Positions 8,211-18,219 of a DNA stretch of 64,000 bases are shown piece by piece. The number at the start of each line of letters is the position of its first letter. Position 1 is the first letter of the stretch. The stretch spans positions 1 through 64,000 of the forward strand of contig JADJOU010000005.1 of assembly GCA_016713645.1 (NCBI GenBank), in the 5' to 3' direction. Origin of the DNA: Bacteroidota bacterium (GTDB lineage Bacteria > Bacteroidota > Bacteroidia > Chitinophagales > JADJOU01). The translations under genes were made by a program, and so were the position numbers. The notes below the pieces were generated by a model. It saw nothing but the letters and a program-made list of their open reading frames with translations. It had not been told where the DNA came from and made no database searches.

Positions 8211-9776
8211 ATGATGTTTCGCAAATATAAGGTAAGCTTTTTTGTTTTGTTTTTTTCATTCCATATTGCCGTGGGACAAAACAGCAATGCCTTTAAAATC
8301 AACACCATTGTCATCGATCCAGGACATGGGGGCAAAGACCCAGGGGCTATTGGCAAAAAGAGCAAGGAAAAGGATCTCACACTTGCCGTGGCACTCTTGC
8401 TCGGAGAGAAAGTCGAGCGCTCGTTAAAAAATATTAAAGTAATCTATACCCGCAAAGACGATCGATTTGTAGAATTATTTGAACGAGCAAATATTGCCAA
8501 TCGAAGCAAAGCCGATTTATTTATTTCCATCCATATCAATTCAGCAAAAAGCCCTGAAGCCCACGGAACAGAGGCTTGGGTGTTGGGATTGCACCGCAGC
8601 GATGAAAACCTCAACCTCGCAAAAAGGGAGAATGCCGTATTGGAATTTGAAGGCAATATCGAACAGAATTACGGTTTCGATCCAAATTCCCCTACGGGCA
8701 ATATCATCATCACCATGCAGCAGAGTGCGTTTCTCAATAAATCTATTCAATTTGCTAAATACGTCGAGCGTCAATTTGTCGAGAAAGTAGATCGACAAAA
8801 TCGTGGTGTTCATCAAGCTGGATTCATCGTTCTATACAAAACAGTAATGCCAAGTTGCTTGATAGAATTGGGCTTCATCTCCAATCGAGAAGAGGAGTAT
8901 TATATGAGCAGTCCAGAGGGGCAAGAGGAAATTTCCAATTCCATCTTTAAGGCGCTCAAACAATTCATCCGCGATTATGATGAATCACTCGGCAAAAAAT
9001 CAAGTGTCGAACCTGACGATGAAGAACCAGTTGCCCCAAAGCCTCGGACACCCGTGCGTGTGTTGTCTGAACAAGTGGATCAAAGTGAGCGACCAAAACA
9101 AACACTGAGTAAGAGTAATGGAGAAAAACCCATGCGCACCATATCTATTGAAGAAGAGAAAGAAGCCCCTGCTCCAGTGAAAGAAAAAACAAGTCCAACA
9201 CAGAAAAAGAAAGAGCCCGCTTCTGAGGATGAAGAGACCTTTAAAGAAGCATTCAACAATGTCATTAACAATACGCCTGCGACTGAAGTGAGCGAGCCAA
9301 AAGAGAAATCTATTGAAAAACCTGTGACAGAGAAAAAAACAATCGAAAAGCCTATTGAAAAGCCAATTGAGAAAAAACTAGTGGAAAAGCCCATAGAGAA
9401 AAAGCCTATGGAGAAGCCCATAGAGAAAAAACCAGTCGAAAGGCCGATTGAAAAACCAATGGTAAAATCGACCGAAAAGCCCGTTGAAAAGCCCCTTGAG
9501 AAGAATACTGCAAAGAACACTGCTGGTTCAGGAATAGAATATCGCGTTCAAGTAAAAGCCAATCCCACAGATATTAGCACCAAGGATCCTGTATTCAGAT
9601 TGAATCAAGACGTCATCGCCGTAGTAGAAAATGGGGTATACAAATACCAATGCGGCAATTTCACCGATAAAAATGAAGCCAAAGCCCGCTTAGCTAAAGC
9701 CATCAAAGATGGATTCAAAGACGCCTTTATTGTTGTGTACGAGAATGGGGTGAAAGTGGTGCCGGGGAAGAAGTAG
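8211..9776 (+). CDS. N-acetylmuramoyl-L-alanine amidase with EKP repeats and SPOR-like tail
   Basis: Amidase_3-family hydrolase that cuts the amide between MurNAc and the peptide stem of peptidoglycan, usually during cell separation. A signal peptide (SFFVLFFSFHIAVGQ) precedes the catalytic domain: IVIDPGHGGKDPGAIGKK with the first zinc His, ADLFISIHINSA with the second, and CLIELGFISNREEE with the catalytic Glu. A charged linker follows, ending in about 12 units of the type (I/V/M)EKP(I/V) at residues ~360-435. The last ~75 residues (YRVQVKANP to FIVVYENGVKV) resemble a SPOR-type peptidoglycan-binding domain. Starts at 8211 and 8214 are equally good. It is divergent from lptD. Confidence 0.92.
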   Translation: MMFRKYKVSFFVLFFSFHIAVGQNSNAFKINTIVIDPGHGGKDPGAIGKKSKEKDLTLAVALLLGEKVERSLKNIKVIYTRKDDRFVELFERANIANRSKADLFISIHINSAKSPEAHGTEAWVLGLHRSDENLNLAKRENAVLEFEGNIEQNYGFDPNSPTGNIIITMQQSAFLNKSIQFAKYVERQFVEKVDRQNRGVHQAGFIVLYKTVMPSCLIELGFISNREEEYYMSSPEGQEEISNSIFKALKQFIRDYDESLGKKSSVEPDDEEPVAPKPRTPVRVLSEQVDQSERPKQTLSKSNGEKPMRTISIEEEKEAPAPVKEKTSPTQKKKEPASEDEETFKEAFNNVINNTPATEVSEPKEKSIEKPVTEKKTIEKPIEKPIEKKLVEKPIEKKPMEKPIEKKPVERPIEKPMVKSTEKPVEKPLEKNTAKNTAGSGIEYRVQVKANPTDISTKDPVFRLNQDVIAVVENGVYKYQCGNFTDKNEAKARLAKAIKDGFKDAFIVVYENGVKVVPGKK

Positions 9777-9788
9777 AAATAAATATAA

Positions 9789-9911
9789 AATAAACGCCAA
9801 TTGTTCAGTTATTTTAAAGGATCAGAATGGCAAAACAAAGTATTTAAAAATATCTTCAAAGAGGGAGAGTTGGATGAAAATTTGGTAGGTGCATTTTGCA
9901 CACACTACTAA
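9789..9911 (+). pseudogene. Remnant of a RhuM-like gene
   Basis: An open stretch without ATG, bounded by stop codons, reads YFKGSEWQNKVFKNIFKEGEL then DENLVGAFCTHY. The part KNIFKEGELDEN is the conserved core of RhuM-family proteins and is also close to KNIYTNQELDEN in the full-length gene just downstream. It is therefore a decayed or duplicated fragment of that family, not a functional gene. Confidence 0.5.
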
Positions 9912-9949
9912 ACACCGAGACCTAGCGGTAAAAGCAACTCGAATAAATT

Positions 9950-10819
9950 ATGCTTATGAAAAACGAAATCATATTATATAAATCTAGCGAAGTCTCGGAG
10001 CATATCGAGGTAAGAATTGATGATGAAAAAGAAACTATTTGGCTTACACAAAAACAAATGGGATTATTGTTTGAAAAAGATTCAGACACCATAGGTATAC
10101 ATCTTAAAAACATATATACAAATCAAGAGCTGGATGAAAATTCAACTACCGAGCTTTTTTCGGTAGTTCAAAAAGAAGGAAACCGAAATGTGAAAAGGAA
10201 TATCAGGTATTACAATCTTGACGCAATTCTTTCTGTTGGATATAGGGTAAATTCTAAGCGAGGAACTCAATTCCGCATTTGGGCGAATAAAATATTGAAA
10301 GAATACCTAATGAAAGGGTATGCCATCAACAACCGCATGAACCGATTAGAAGATAAAGTAGAAAAATTAGACGGCAAACTAAACCAAATTGACCTGCAAA
10401 TTAACACGCACCTCATTCCCACACAAGGCGTATTTTTTGATGGACAAGTATTTGATGCTTATGAATTGACTTCAAAAATTATTCGATCTGCAAAGAGAAA
10501 TATTGTGTTAATTGATAATTATATCGATGAATCAACATTATCACATCTATGCAAAAAGAAAAGAAATGTAGCAATACAATTGCTGACTAAAAGTATAAGC
10601 AAACAACTCAGTTTAGACATTCAAAAGCCAATTCTCAATACGGAAACATCAACGCTACCACTTTTTACCCAAAGCCATGATCGTTTTTTGATAATTGACA
10701 ATGAAGATGTGTATCATTTGGGTGCATCTCTCAAAGACCTTGGCAAAAAATGGTTTGCCTTTTCTAAACTCAACAAAGATTCTGTAAGTAATATTTTAAA
10801 CGCAATTGCCAGCCTTTAG
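9950..10819 (+). CDS. RhuM-like protein with PLD-like C-terminal domain
   Basis: 289 residues. Residues ~15-125 match the virulence protein RhuM family: ETIWLTQKQMGLLFEKD (a helix-turn-helix-like segment), HLKNIYTNQELDEN, RYYNLDAILSVGYRVNSKRG and TQFRIWANKILKEYLMKGYA. A coiled segment (RLEDKVEKLDGKLNQIDLQI) follows. The C-terminal ~130 residues (NIVLIDNYIDESTL ... SHDRFLIIDNEDVYHLGASL) look like a phospholipase-D-like fold with one HxRxxxxD motif in place of HxK. The cellular role of RhuM proteins is unclear; they are typical of genomic islands and sit near restriction or toxin genes. Here it lies alone, flanked by coding remnants and a tRNA, which suggests horizontal acquisition. Confidence 0.8.
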   Translation: MLMKNEIILYKSSEVSEHIEVRIDDEKETIWLTQKQMGLLFEKDSDTIGIHLKNIYTNQELDENSTTELFSVVQKEGNRNVKRNIRYYNLDAILSVGYRVNSKRGTQFRIWANKILKEYLMKGYAINNRMNRLEDKVEKLDGKLNQIDLQINTHLIPTQGVFFDGQVFDAYELTSKIIRSAKRNIVLIDNYIDESTLSHLCKKKRNVAIQLLTKSISKQLSLDIQKPILNTETSTLPLFTQSHDRFLIIDNEDVYHLGASLKDLGKKWFAFSKLNKDSVSNILNAIASL

Positions 10820-10901
10820 TAAAAAAGTAGAGTTCATCAAAGACAAGAACACTAAAACATCCACTGATTATTATTCAATTAAGAACAATTTTCAGGAATA
10901 A
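10812..10901 (+). pseudogene. Possible C-terminal coding remnant
   Basis: A frame without a start reads SKKVEFIKDKNTKTSTDYYS then IKNNFQE and a stop. The composition looks protein-like, but I do not recognise the family and 30 codons could be open by chance. With the RhuM remnant on the other side it would make the PLD-like gene an insertion in degraded DNA. Confidence 0.25.
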
Positions 10902-10937
10902 AAAAAGCCAAGCATATTTAATGCTTGGCTTTTTTTT
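10901..10937. terminator. Bidirectional rho-independent terminator
   Basis: A-run, then GCCAAGCAT (10907-10915), loop ATTTA, ATGCTTGGC (10921-10929), then eight T. The perfect 9-base stem flanked by A and T runs can serve both the rightward RhuM-like gene and the leftward tRNA-Glu. Confidence 0.9.
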
Positions 10938-10938
10938 G

Positions 10939-11010
10939 TAGTCCGTAGGGGAATCGAACCCCTCTGTCTGAGATGAAAACCCAGTATCCTAACCGATAGA
11001 TGAACGGACC
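10939..11010 (-). tRNA. tRNA-Glu (anticodon TTC)
   Basis: Reading the minus strand, the cloverleaf is complete: acceptor GGTCCGT pairing with ACGGACT, D-arm with GGTTAGGAT, anticodon stem CTGGG/CTCAG around the loop TTTTCAT (anticodon TTC), and T-arm GGGGTTCGATTCCCC. The discriminator base is A and no CCA is encoded. Confidence 0.95.
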
Positions 11011-11049
11011 ATCGCTCAATTCAAAATACAATTTCGAAATTTGAGAGTG

Positions 11050-11079
11050 CAAAGATAAAATTATTTTCCCTTTTTGCAA
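11050..11079 (-). promoter_or_regulatory. Promoter of tRNA-Glu
   Basis: On the minus strand TATCTTTG (11050-11057) matches TAnnTTTG, with TTG (11077-11079) 19 bases upstream. The start of transcription would fall about 35 bases before the tRNA. Confidence 0.65.
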
Positions 11080-11109
11080 GAGATTTAGAATATTTTTGTA
11101 AAAAAAAGG

Positions 11110-12110
11110 ATGAAACCAATCAGAATCGCCATCAATGGCTTTGGAAGAATCGGTCGCGTAGCCGCCCGTTTAATACTCAACCACCCTGAATTTGAATTAA
11201 TTGCCATCAATGACCTGTCCGACGACACCGTCCTCGCCCACCTCTTCGAATATGATTCCTCCCACGGAAAATTCCCCGGAACCATCCTCGATACGGAAAA
11301 AGGCATCGAATTCAATGGCGTAGAAGTCCTCACTTTTGCAGAAAAAGACCCAAAAATCTCTCCTTGGAAGAGCCTCGATATAGATGTTGTCATTGAGTCC
11401 AGCGGTTTTTTTACCTCGCGAGAAAAGGCGGAATTGCATATCCAAGCTGGTGCCAAACGCGTATTGATCAGCGCTGCACCCAAAAGCGACGATATCTCCA
11501 CCTATGTCATGGGCGTCAACCACACCCTTATAAAAAAAGAGGACACCATCATATCCAATGCCTCTTGCACGACCAATTGCCTTGCTCCTATGATTAAAGT
11601 CCTCGAAGAGCATTATGGCATCAGCAGTGGCATGTTTATCACGGTCCACGCCTATACCAATGACCAAAGACTGCAAGATGGTCCGCACGACGACCTCAGA
11701 AGGGCCCGTGCCGCTGCCGTCAATATCATCCCCACTTCTACCTCAGCCGCCAACGCCCTTTTCAAAGTCTACCCGCATCTAAGGGTAAAATATCGGGAGT
11801 TGATAGAGTGCCCGTCATCAATGGCTCTCTGACTGAATTTATCTGCGTGCTCAACAAAAAACCGAATGTTCAAGAAATCAATCGCGTTTTTGAATCCGCC
11901 TCTCAAGAATCGCTAAAAGGAATTCTCGAATACTCTACCAAACCTTTAGTTTCTTCAGATATCATCGGCAATAGTCACTCATGTGTCTATGACGCTGCCC
12001 TCACCCAAGTGACGGGAGATCTAGTGAAAGTGACGGGTTGGTATGACAATGAATTCGGCTATTCCAATCGATTGATCGATTTAATGGGATATTGGCTGAA
12101 TAGGGAATAG
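11110..12110 (+). CDS. gap: Glyceraldehyde-3-phosphate dehydrogenase (one frameshift)
   Basis: Glycolytic enzyme oxidising glyceraldehyde 3-phosphate with NAD and phosphate. The Rossmann motif INGFGRIGRVAARL is at residue 8, the active site SNASCTTNCLAP near 150, and WYDNEFGYSNR near the C terminus. The frame changes at 11781-11782, where CTAAGGGT lacks one A; restoring it gives HLKGKISGVDRVPVINGS and a standard 333-residue protein. A possible -7 element (TATTTTTG, 11091-11098) lies 11 bases before the ATG and overlaps the region of the divergent tRNA-Glu promoter. Confidence 0.93.
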
Positions 12111-12216
12111 GGAAAAGCGACAGTAATCTTCGAGTAGCTAATTAGCTTTCATTATTTAGCAAAATAATAGGCTAAAGCTCCATTTGTGTTCCACATCTTC
12201 TTCATGAAATCCAGAT

Positions 12217-12265
12217 TTTAAACTCTGTGTTTAAACTCTGTGGAACTCCGTGTTCAAACTCTATG
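12217..12265. repeat. Tandem 13-base repeat with degenerate copies
   Basis: TTTAAACTCTGTG occurs twice in perfect tandem (12217-12229 and 12230-12242), followed by GAACTCCGTG and TTCAAACTCTATG. It lies in the ~200-base gap between the convergent gap and GSCFA genes. Confidence 0.75.
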
Positions 12266-12311
12266 CATATTTGTGCATTGCTATGTGGTTGCGCATTGCC
12301 ATGCGCAACTA

Positions 12312-13255
12312 CTAAAATCTGATATACGGATATTTCAATTTTATCGCTTGAATTTTATCTTCCAAATCTTGCACAAAATATCGATGCGCTTTGGTATCTG
12401 GATGCTGCGGCCGGTGCTTCTGCGCAATAGATATTCTCTTCAACTCTTCAGAAAGCGTTTTAGTATCCGCATCTAAATACGTCTCGATAAATCTCTCCAT
12501 GACAAACTCCGTCGCTAAATAATTGGGATGCACCATATCCACATCGTAAAATCGATAATCGCGCAAAACATCTATCACAATTTCATAGGCAGGAAAATAA
12601 AAAATATCGTCGCCATTGATTAAATCATGTACGACCTCTATCAATCTAGCCTTAGAGCGATTGTTCTCCACGACGCCATCGCGAATATGTCGCACAGGAC
12701 TGATGGTGAAAACAATTTTATTCCCAGGATTCAACGCGCGAATCGTCGCAATCGTCTCTTGCAAATAATCTTTAATGGCACCAACACTCAATAATTCTTT
12801 ATTGAACTCCCGCTGCGAAACCTTGTGGCAATTGGCAACATGCATGCCTTCCCCGATATGATAGTAAGAAAAGGAAGTCCCCAATGTAATAATTGTCCAA
12901 GCGGATTCTTTTAAAAAATCATGCGCCGCCGCATTCGATAGATTGATTTTCTCTGCAACTACTTCTGGATTAGTTCCAGAAAAAAGAGAATGATGTTGCC
13001 ATGAATAGTAAATTTCATTGCTCAAAAAAAGTGAGGAATTTTCATAGAGCGGCATTGAGCGATACTCTTCAAAAGCTTTGTGAATGGCGGGCACGCCGAA
13101 TAAAATTCCATGCGGATTTTGCATCGAATCAAATTTTAACTCCATCAATTTATTTCCAATATGCTCTGTAAAACACGAGCCGATCAAAAGATTTTATCTC
13201 GATAGGAAATACTATGCGGTGGTTTGGGAATATTTAAATCGAGGGAGAAATTCAT
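12312..13255 (-). CDS. GSCFA domain protein (frameshift near the N terminus)
   Basis: About 315 residues. The eponymous motif LIGSCFTEHIGNKL is followed by the conserved body (NPHGILFGVP, TLGTSFSYY, VFTISPVRH, HPNYLATEFV), typical of the GSCFA family, thought to be SGNH/GDSL-like esterases of unknown substrate. The frame from GSCFTEH onward lacks a start. One frame back, ATG at 13255 gives MNFSLDLNIPKPPHSISYRD then KIF, a proper N terminus. One T is missing from the coding-strand TTTT (13186-13189), restoring KIFLIGSCFTE. The gene is convergent with gap. Confidence 0.85.
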
Positions 13256-13290
13256 TTAGTGCATTAAAAAATTGCCGCGTTAAAGTATAC

Positions 13291-15755
13291 TTAAATGGTC
13301 GCTAAAAAGCGCTCTAGTTCTTCCGAAGTCTTATAATTGACATCTCTTGCCTTACTGCCTAAATTAGGCCCTACAACACCCGCCTGTTCCAATTGGTCCA
13401 TAATTCTTCCCGCTCGATTATAACCCAATTTCATTTTGCGCTGAATCAATGACGTGGAACCCATTTGATTCATCACAATCAATCTCGCTGCTTCTACAAA
13501 ATACTCGTCTTTTTCTCCTGAATTAAAATTCCCCGCTTTGCCGCCCTCTTCATCATCTCCGTAATAAGCGGGCAATTCAAATGCCTCTGCATAGCCCTGC
13601 TGTGTGCCGACAAATTTCGCGATATTATCCACCTCAGGCGTATCCAAAAATCCACATTGCAAGCGAATCAAATCGCTGCCCAAACTCAATAGCATATCCC
13701 CTCTACCGATCAATTGTTCAGCGCCACCAATATCTAATATGGTTCTACTATCTATTTTAGAAGTCACTTTAAAAGATATCCGCGCAGGGAAATTCGCTTT
13801 GATGGTTCCTGTGATAATATTCACAGAAGGTCGCTGTGTCGCCAATACGAGATGTATTCCAATCGCCCTTGCCAATTGGGCTAGACGCGCTATCGGCATT
13901 TCCACTTCCTTGCCCGCAGTCATAATCAAATCGGCAAATTCATCCACAATCAAAACGATGAAGGGCATGAATTTATGACCCTTTTCTGGATTGAGTTTGC
14001 GCTCGATGAATTTATGATTGTACTCTTTGAGATTTCGCACACCTGCTTTTTTCAATAAATCATAGCGATCATCCATTTCAATGCATAGCGCATTTAATGT
14101 ATTCACCACCTTTTTGACGTCCGTGATAATTGCATCTTCTTCGCCAGGAAGCTTGGCTAAATAGTGTTTTTCAATAGCACTATAAATCGACAATTCCACT
14201 TTCTTGGATCCACTAAGACAAATTTCAATTCAGCTGGATGTTTCTTGTAGAGAAGCGAAACTAAAATCGAATTGATTCCCACAGACTTTCCTTGCCCTGT
14301 TGCCCCAGCCATCAAAAGATGCGGCATCTTCGCCAAATCTGCAATGAATATTTCATTGGCAATATTTTTACCCAATCCTATCGGTAAATCAGCCGTTGTA
14401 TTTTTAAATTTATCAGAGCCGATAATAGAGCGCATGGAGACGATCTCTTTGTTCTCATTGGGCACTTCAATACCGATGGTCCCTTTGCCTGGAATTGGTG
14501 CAATGATACGGATTCCCAGGGCAGCCAAACTCAAGGCAATATCATCTTCCAAGTTTTTAATCTTAGAAATACGAACGCCTGGCGCTGGAACAATTTCATA
14601 TAGCGTTACGGTAGGACCAATCGTAGCGCGTATTTTTGAAATTTCTATATTGTAATTTTTGAGCGTCTCTACAATTTGATTGCTATTGCGCTGCAATTCA
14701 TCTTGACCCATGCGCACTTTATCAGAGCCATGTTCCACCAATAAATCCAAAGGAGGAAATTTATATTTCGACAAATCCAATCTCGGATCGTAAGGCGGCA
14801 AATTGCTCATTTCATTGCTCTCAGAGCTCTCGACATCCCCAAAATTCGTCTCCAAATAATCTTTCTCCAATTCAGTCTCTGCAGGTTCTACTATTTCCAA
14901 TTCACTCGGCAATATGCTTACCTTTTTTCCGTCGATAATATCTTCGATAATGACAACCTCTTCCTCTTCTGGCTTTTGAACCAAATCGATAAGCGGTGCT
15001 TCCTCTTTCTTTTCAACTTCTATAACCTTATTGTCTTCAATTTTATCTTTGTGAAAAATACTATTGTCATCTACAAATGGAGTAGAAGCAACTACTGCAG
15101 CAATCGTGGAATCTTGAACGGGCTTTGGTTCAGCAGGCGCTTGCATGCGATTGATGACATTATTCAACCAATCAAATTCGATATTATAGAACCACACCAA
15201 TATACTCATGGTAAAGAGCAATATAAAAATGCCCGTTCCAAATTTTCCAATCATTTCTGTCAATATGCCTTGTTCCCCAGCCAATACATCTCCAAATCCA
15301 CCGCCGATGGAAAAGCTGCTATCGGGGAAAATAATATTGTTTAAATAGCCCGTCACCAAACATATCATCGATATCGTCAAGACCGTATATCCAAGTGATT
15401 TAAAGAAGGGAAACACTTCTCTTCTCAACAATAAATTGATACCAGAAATGAAGGCGAGGAATACCAAAGCAAAGGAAGCAATCCCAAACAATCGGTCGAC
15501 AAATAGGTGCCCAATAAATGCCCCAATTCGATTGATCATATTATCGACCTTGACATCGGGATCAGTCAATACACTTGTTCCGGCATTGATGACTTCTGAT
15601 TGATCTGCTTTATAGGTAAAAAGGTAAGAGCTAAAACTAAAGAGCAAAATGAGGGCGGTGAATATCAACAACAATCCCCCAATTTTGGGAAAGCGCTGAT
15701 CTTTAAATAAAGGCGCTTGTTCTTCTTCGGATTTCTTATTGCTCTGTTTTGCCAT
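13291..15755 (-). CDS. ftsK: DNA translocase FtsK (one frameshift)
   Basis: Septal DNA pump that clears and resolves chromosomes at division. About 821 residues. Order: four to five membrane segments in residues ~20-205, an acidic Glu-rich linker (~220-330), then the motor with Walker A GATGQGKSVGINS and Walker B FIVLIVDEFADLI, and the C-terminal winged-helix gamma domain (NQMGSTSLIQRKMKLGYNRA). The halves are in different frames. The shift is in the coding-strand AAA complementary to 14200-14202, just after VLVDP; adding one A gives KFVLVDPRKVELSIYSAIEK. Everything else is intact. The start MAKQSNKKSEEEQ is well placed. Confidence 0.94.
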
Positions 15756-15868
15756 AATCTATTGCTCAAAAATATAAAAAAAAACGGAGGCTTGAAAACT
15801 TGAATGAATTATTGCCGTGCATGTTCAAAAATAAATCCAAATCTCGAGTGCAAAGGAAACGTTGCGCC

Positions 15869-18178
15869 TTAATATTCTATGACAATTTTTCCCCTCGCCG
15901 ACTCATTGCCGAGTTCATCTGAGGTGAAAACAAAGTATACACCACTGTGTGGGCGCTCGCCGTTGTATTTTTTCCCCGACCAAACAGCCCTTCCACCATT
16001 TGCTTTGCCTTCATAGACGAGATTTCCAGACAAATCGGTGATTTTAAATCCAGCATTGCCCACCAAATTGTCAATCGCAATGACTCCTTCATAATCTCTA
16101 GCAATTGGGTTGGGATAAATAAACAAAGCGGTGTCTTGAAATTCCCGTCCTTCTGTGACATCTCCAACCACAGAGACCAGCCCCAAAGCAGTTGCTATAA
16201 ATACTTCTCCCGTCTTTGGATGAATCGCGATATCATTGATTTCATTGGAAGGCAAAGGACTATTGTCCTTGGTATAATGCTTCAATTCTTTCTTTCCATC
16301 AGCACTAATCAAATAGGCACCTGAAGTAGTTCCGCACCATTTGCGATTCCCTCCATCTACTGCAATTGCTTTCACATTTTCATAATTGAGTAGGCATTCA
16401 GGGAAGGTATCATTCGGATCTTGCTTTCCGTCCCCTTTGGTAATTAGCGGAGAATAGGGCTTGCAGCCCCCTTCAAATAAATTTGAACCACAATTAAATA
16501 TCTGAACACCTCGTGAAGTCGCCACCCAGACTCCTCCGTTTTTATCTTCTGCAAAATCGCGCACTTGATCGCTGATTTCACATTTATCTTTGATAAAATT
16601 CATCGCAATAAATTTGTCATCACTAGGATCATCGATATTATTTCCCTCATTATAGACAATCAAACCGCGGCCTTTAAGGGCAATCCATTTATTTCCTTTG
16701 CTATCGATAAAGAACTTTATACAGGTAGCAATCGAATTGCTAATGGTAAACTTGCGCCAATTGCCCTCTTTTGTCAATACAATCAATGGGTTTAAGCTCT
16801 GATGATTGAGCACCCATAAATTCCCTTTCTTATCTTTATGAACATCTACAACGCGGGTCGATTTATCTGCAGGAATCCAATCTATGATTGAATTAGACCC
16901 ATCATAAATTTTCACATTTGCGCCATCAATCTCCGCCAAGCCCCCTACAAATAAGGAGAGATACGCTTTAGATCCGTAGATCTCTGATGATAAATTATCG
17001 TAAACGCTCTCCAAACCGGCAGTAAAGAGTGAGGCATTCTCCCAATAAGAACCATTATAAGCCGACAGTCCAGACTTATTAAATGTAGGCTCTGTATAAT
17101 TTTCATCCTTAGGCATTCCTCCGGAGACATACACAATTTCTCGATCAATATTTAAGCTATACGTGGAGATCGAACAACCATTGATTTCATTCTTATACAC
17201 CTGCCCATCAACGATTTTATTAAAACCTCCCAGGCCCGCAATAATAGTATCTCCCTCTTTTGTTATGACAATATCAAGATTAAATCGAACGCTATTTTGA
17301 TACTTTAATTCAATAGGCGAAGAAGCAGTCATTTCCAAGATAGCATACATTTCTGTGCTCGCCCTGCCCGAATGCAATAGCGCCGCATAAAATGATTGAT
17401 TGATTACTTTGCATTTGCCGATCAAATAATTTGTATCGCGGAATGTGCGGACCCAATTATTGGATGGAAGACTATGAATTATGGAATCAGATTCTACGCA
17501 CATCAATTTTCCATTATAAACAATCAACTGACTGATACTTTTACTCGATAAATTATACTCATAATCGCGTTTCCAATTGGAAAAACTCTGAAGATTCAAC
17601 GCTTGCATGGAGGCATTTTTTATGCCATTTGCGCAACCAGCAATGATTTGATTATTTAAAAAAACAATGCTGTATACTGCTAGAGCCTCACCATTATCAC
17701 CGATTTTATATGTCGCTTTGATTTCATTTCTCCCTAAATCGACCACAATAATTCCAATCCCTGTAGAGAGATAGCAAAGTCCATTGTAGAAGGTAATGTT
17801 ATAAATGGTTTTATTTCCGTAGATGGTTTTGTTTTTAATATCTGGGAGATTAGATATCCTTCGTCCATTTGAAAAATTGATGACGTCTATATTCCCTGAG
17901 GCATAGGCAATGACAAGGTTCTTACTGGTTTCATCATAGGCAATTTTTGAAATGACCACTTCTGATAGTCCTGAGATTTTATCCAACACTTCCTTTTCTC
18001 CAGTAGTTTTATTGTAAAACACCAAGCCATATGTGCCATTCGCTATAATATAATCATCTACTTCCATTAGGTCAGCAATTACACTATATCCCAAGTGTGA
18101 GCGCCATGATTCAATACTTCTTCCCTGAAGATCAAAAGACGCAATAGATAAAAAAATAAGCAGAAAAAATTTCGCCAT
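15869..18178 (-). CDS. porZ: PorZ-like T9SS beta-propeller protein with type A sorting tail
   Basis: About 769 residues. After a signal peptide (MAKFFLLIFLSIASFDLQG) the N terminus ESWRSHLGYSVIADLMEVDD with YGLVFYNKTTGEKEVLDKIS matches PorZ, the surface protein of the type IX secretion attachment complex that delivers anionic LPS to cargo. The middle shows repeated two-component-regulator-propeller units (GNLWVLNHQS, GNKWIALKGRGLIVY, GGVWVATSRGVQIF, RKWCGTTSGAYLI). The end carries a T9SS tail (FIYPNPIARDYEGVIAI ... SGVYFVFTSDELGNES). A longer start at 18214 would put 12 residues before the signal peptide, so 18178 is preferred. It follows rpoD and a small gene in the same direction. Confidence 0.82.
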   Translation of the reverse strand: MAKFFLLIFLSIASFDLQGRSIESWRSHLGYSVIADLMEVDDYIIANGTYGLVFYNKTTGEKEVLDKISGLSEVVISKIAYDETSKNLVIAYASGNIDVINFSNGRRISNLPDIKNKTIYGNKTIYNITFYNGLCYLSTGIGIIVVDLGRNEIKATYKIGDNGEALAVYSIVFLNNQIIAGCANGIKNASMQALNLQSFSNWKRDYEYNLSSKSISQLIVYNGKLMCVESDSIIHSLPSNNWVRTFRDTNYLIGKCKVINQSFYAALLHSGRASTEMYAILEMTASSPIELKYQNSVRFNLDIVITKEGDTIIAGLGGFNKIVDGQVYKNEINGCSISTYSLNIDREIVYVSGGMPKDENYTEPTFNKSGLSAYNGSYWENASLFTAGLESVYDNLSSEIYGSKAYLSLFVGGLAEIDGANVKIYDGSNSIIDWIPADKSTRVVDVHKDKKGNLWVLNHQSLNPLIVLTKEGNWRKFTISNSIATCIKFFIDSKGNKWIALKGRGLIVYNEGNNIDDPSDDKFIAMNFIKDKCEISDQVRDFAEDKNGGVWVATSRGVQIFNCGSNLFEGGCKPYSPLITKGDGKQDPNDTFPECLLNYENVKAIAVDGGNRKWCGTTSGAYLISADGKKELKHYTKDNSPLPSNEINDIAIHPKTGEVFIATALGLVSVVGDVTEGREFQDTALFIYPNPIARDYEGVIAIDNLVGNAGFKITDLSGNLVYEGKANGGRAVWSGKKYNGERPHSGVYFVFTSDELGNESARGKIVIEY

Positions 18179-18219
18179 GGAGGTATAATAATCTTTGTAA
18201 CGCAAGTTACGCATAATTA

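Noticed and set aside
9080..9520. A long minus-strand open frame rich in Phe, Gly and Ser
   Set aside because: It is the complement of the EKP repeat in the amidase gene and repeats only because that gene does.
9950..10819. Toxin-antitoxin pair around the RhuM-like gene
   Set aside because: No partner gene is intact on either side; the flanking frames are remnants.
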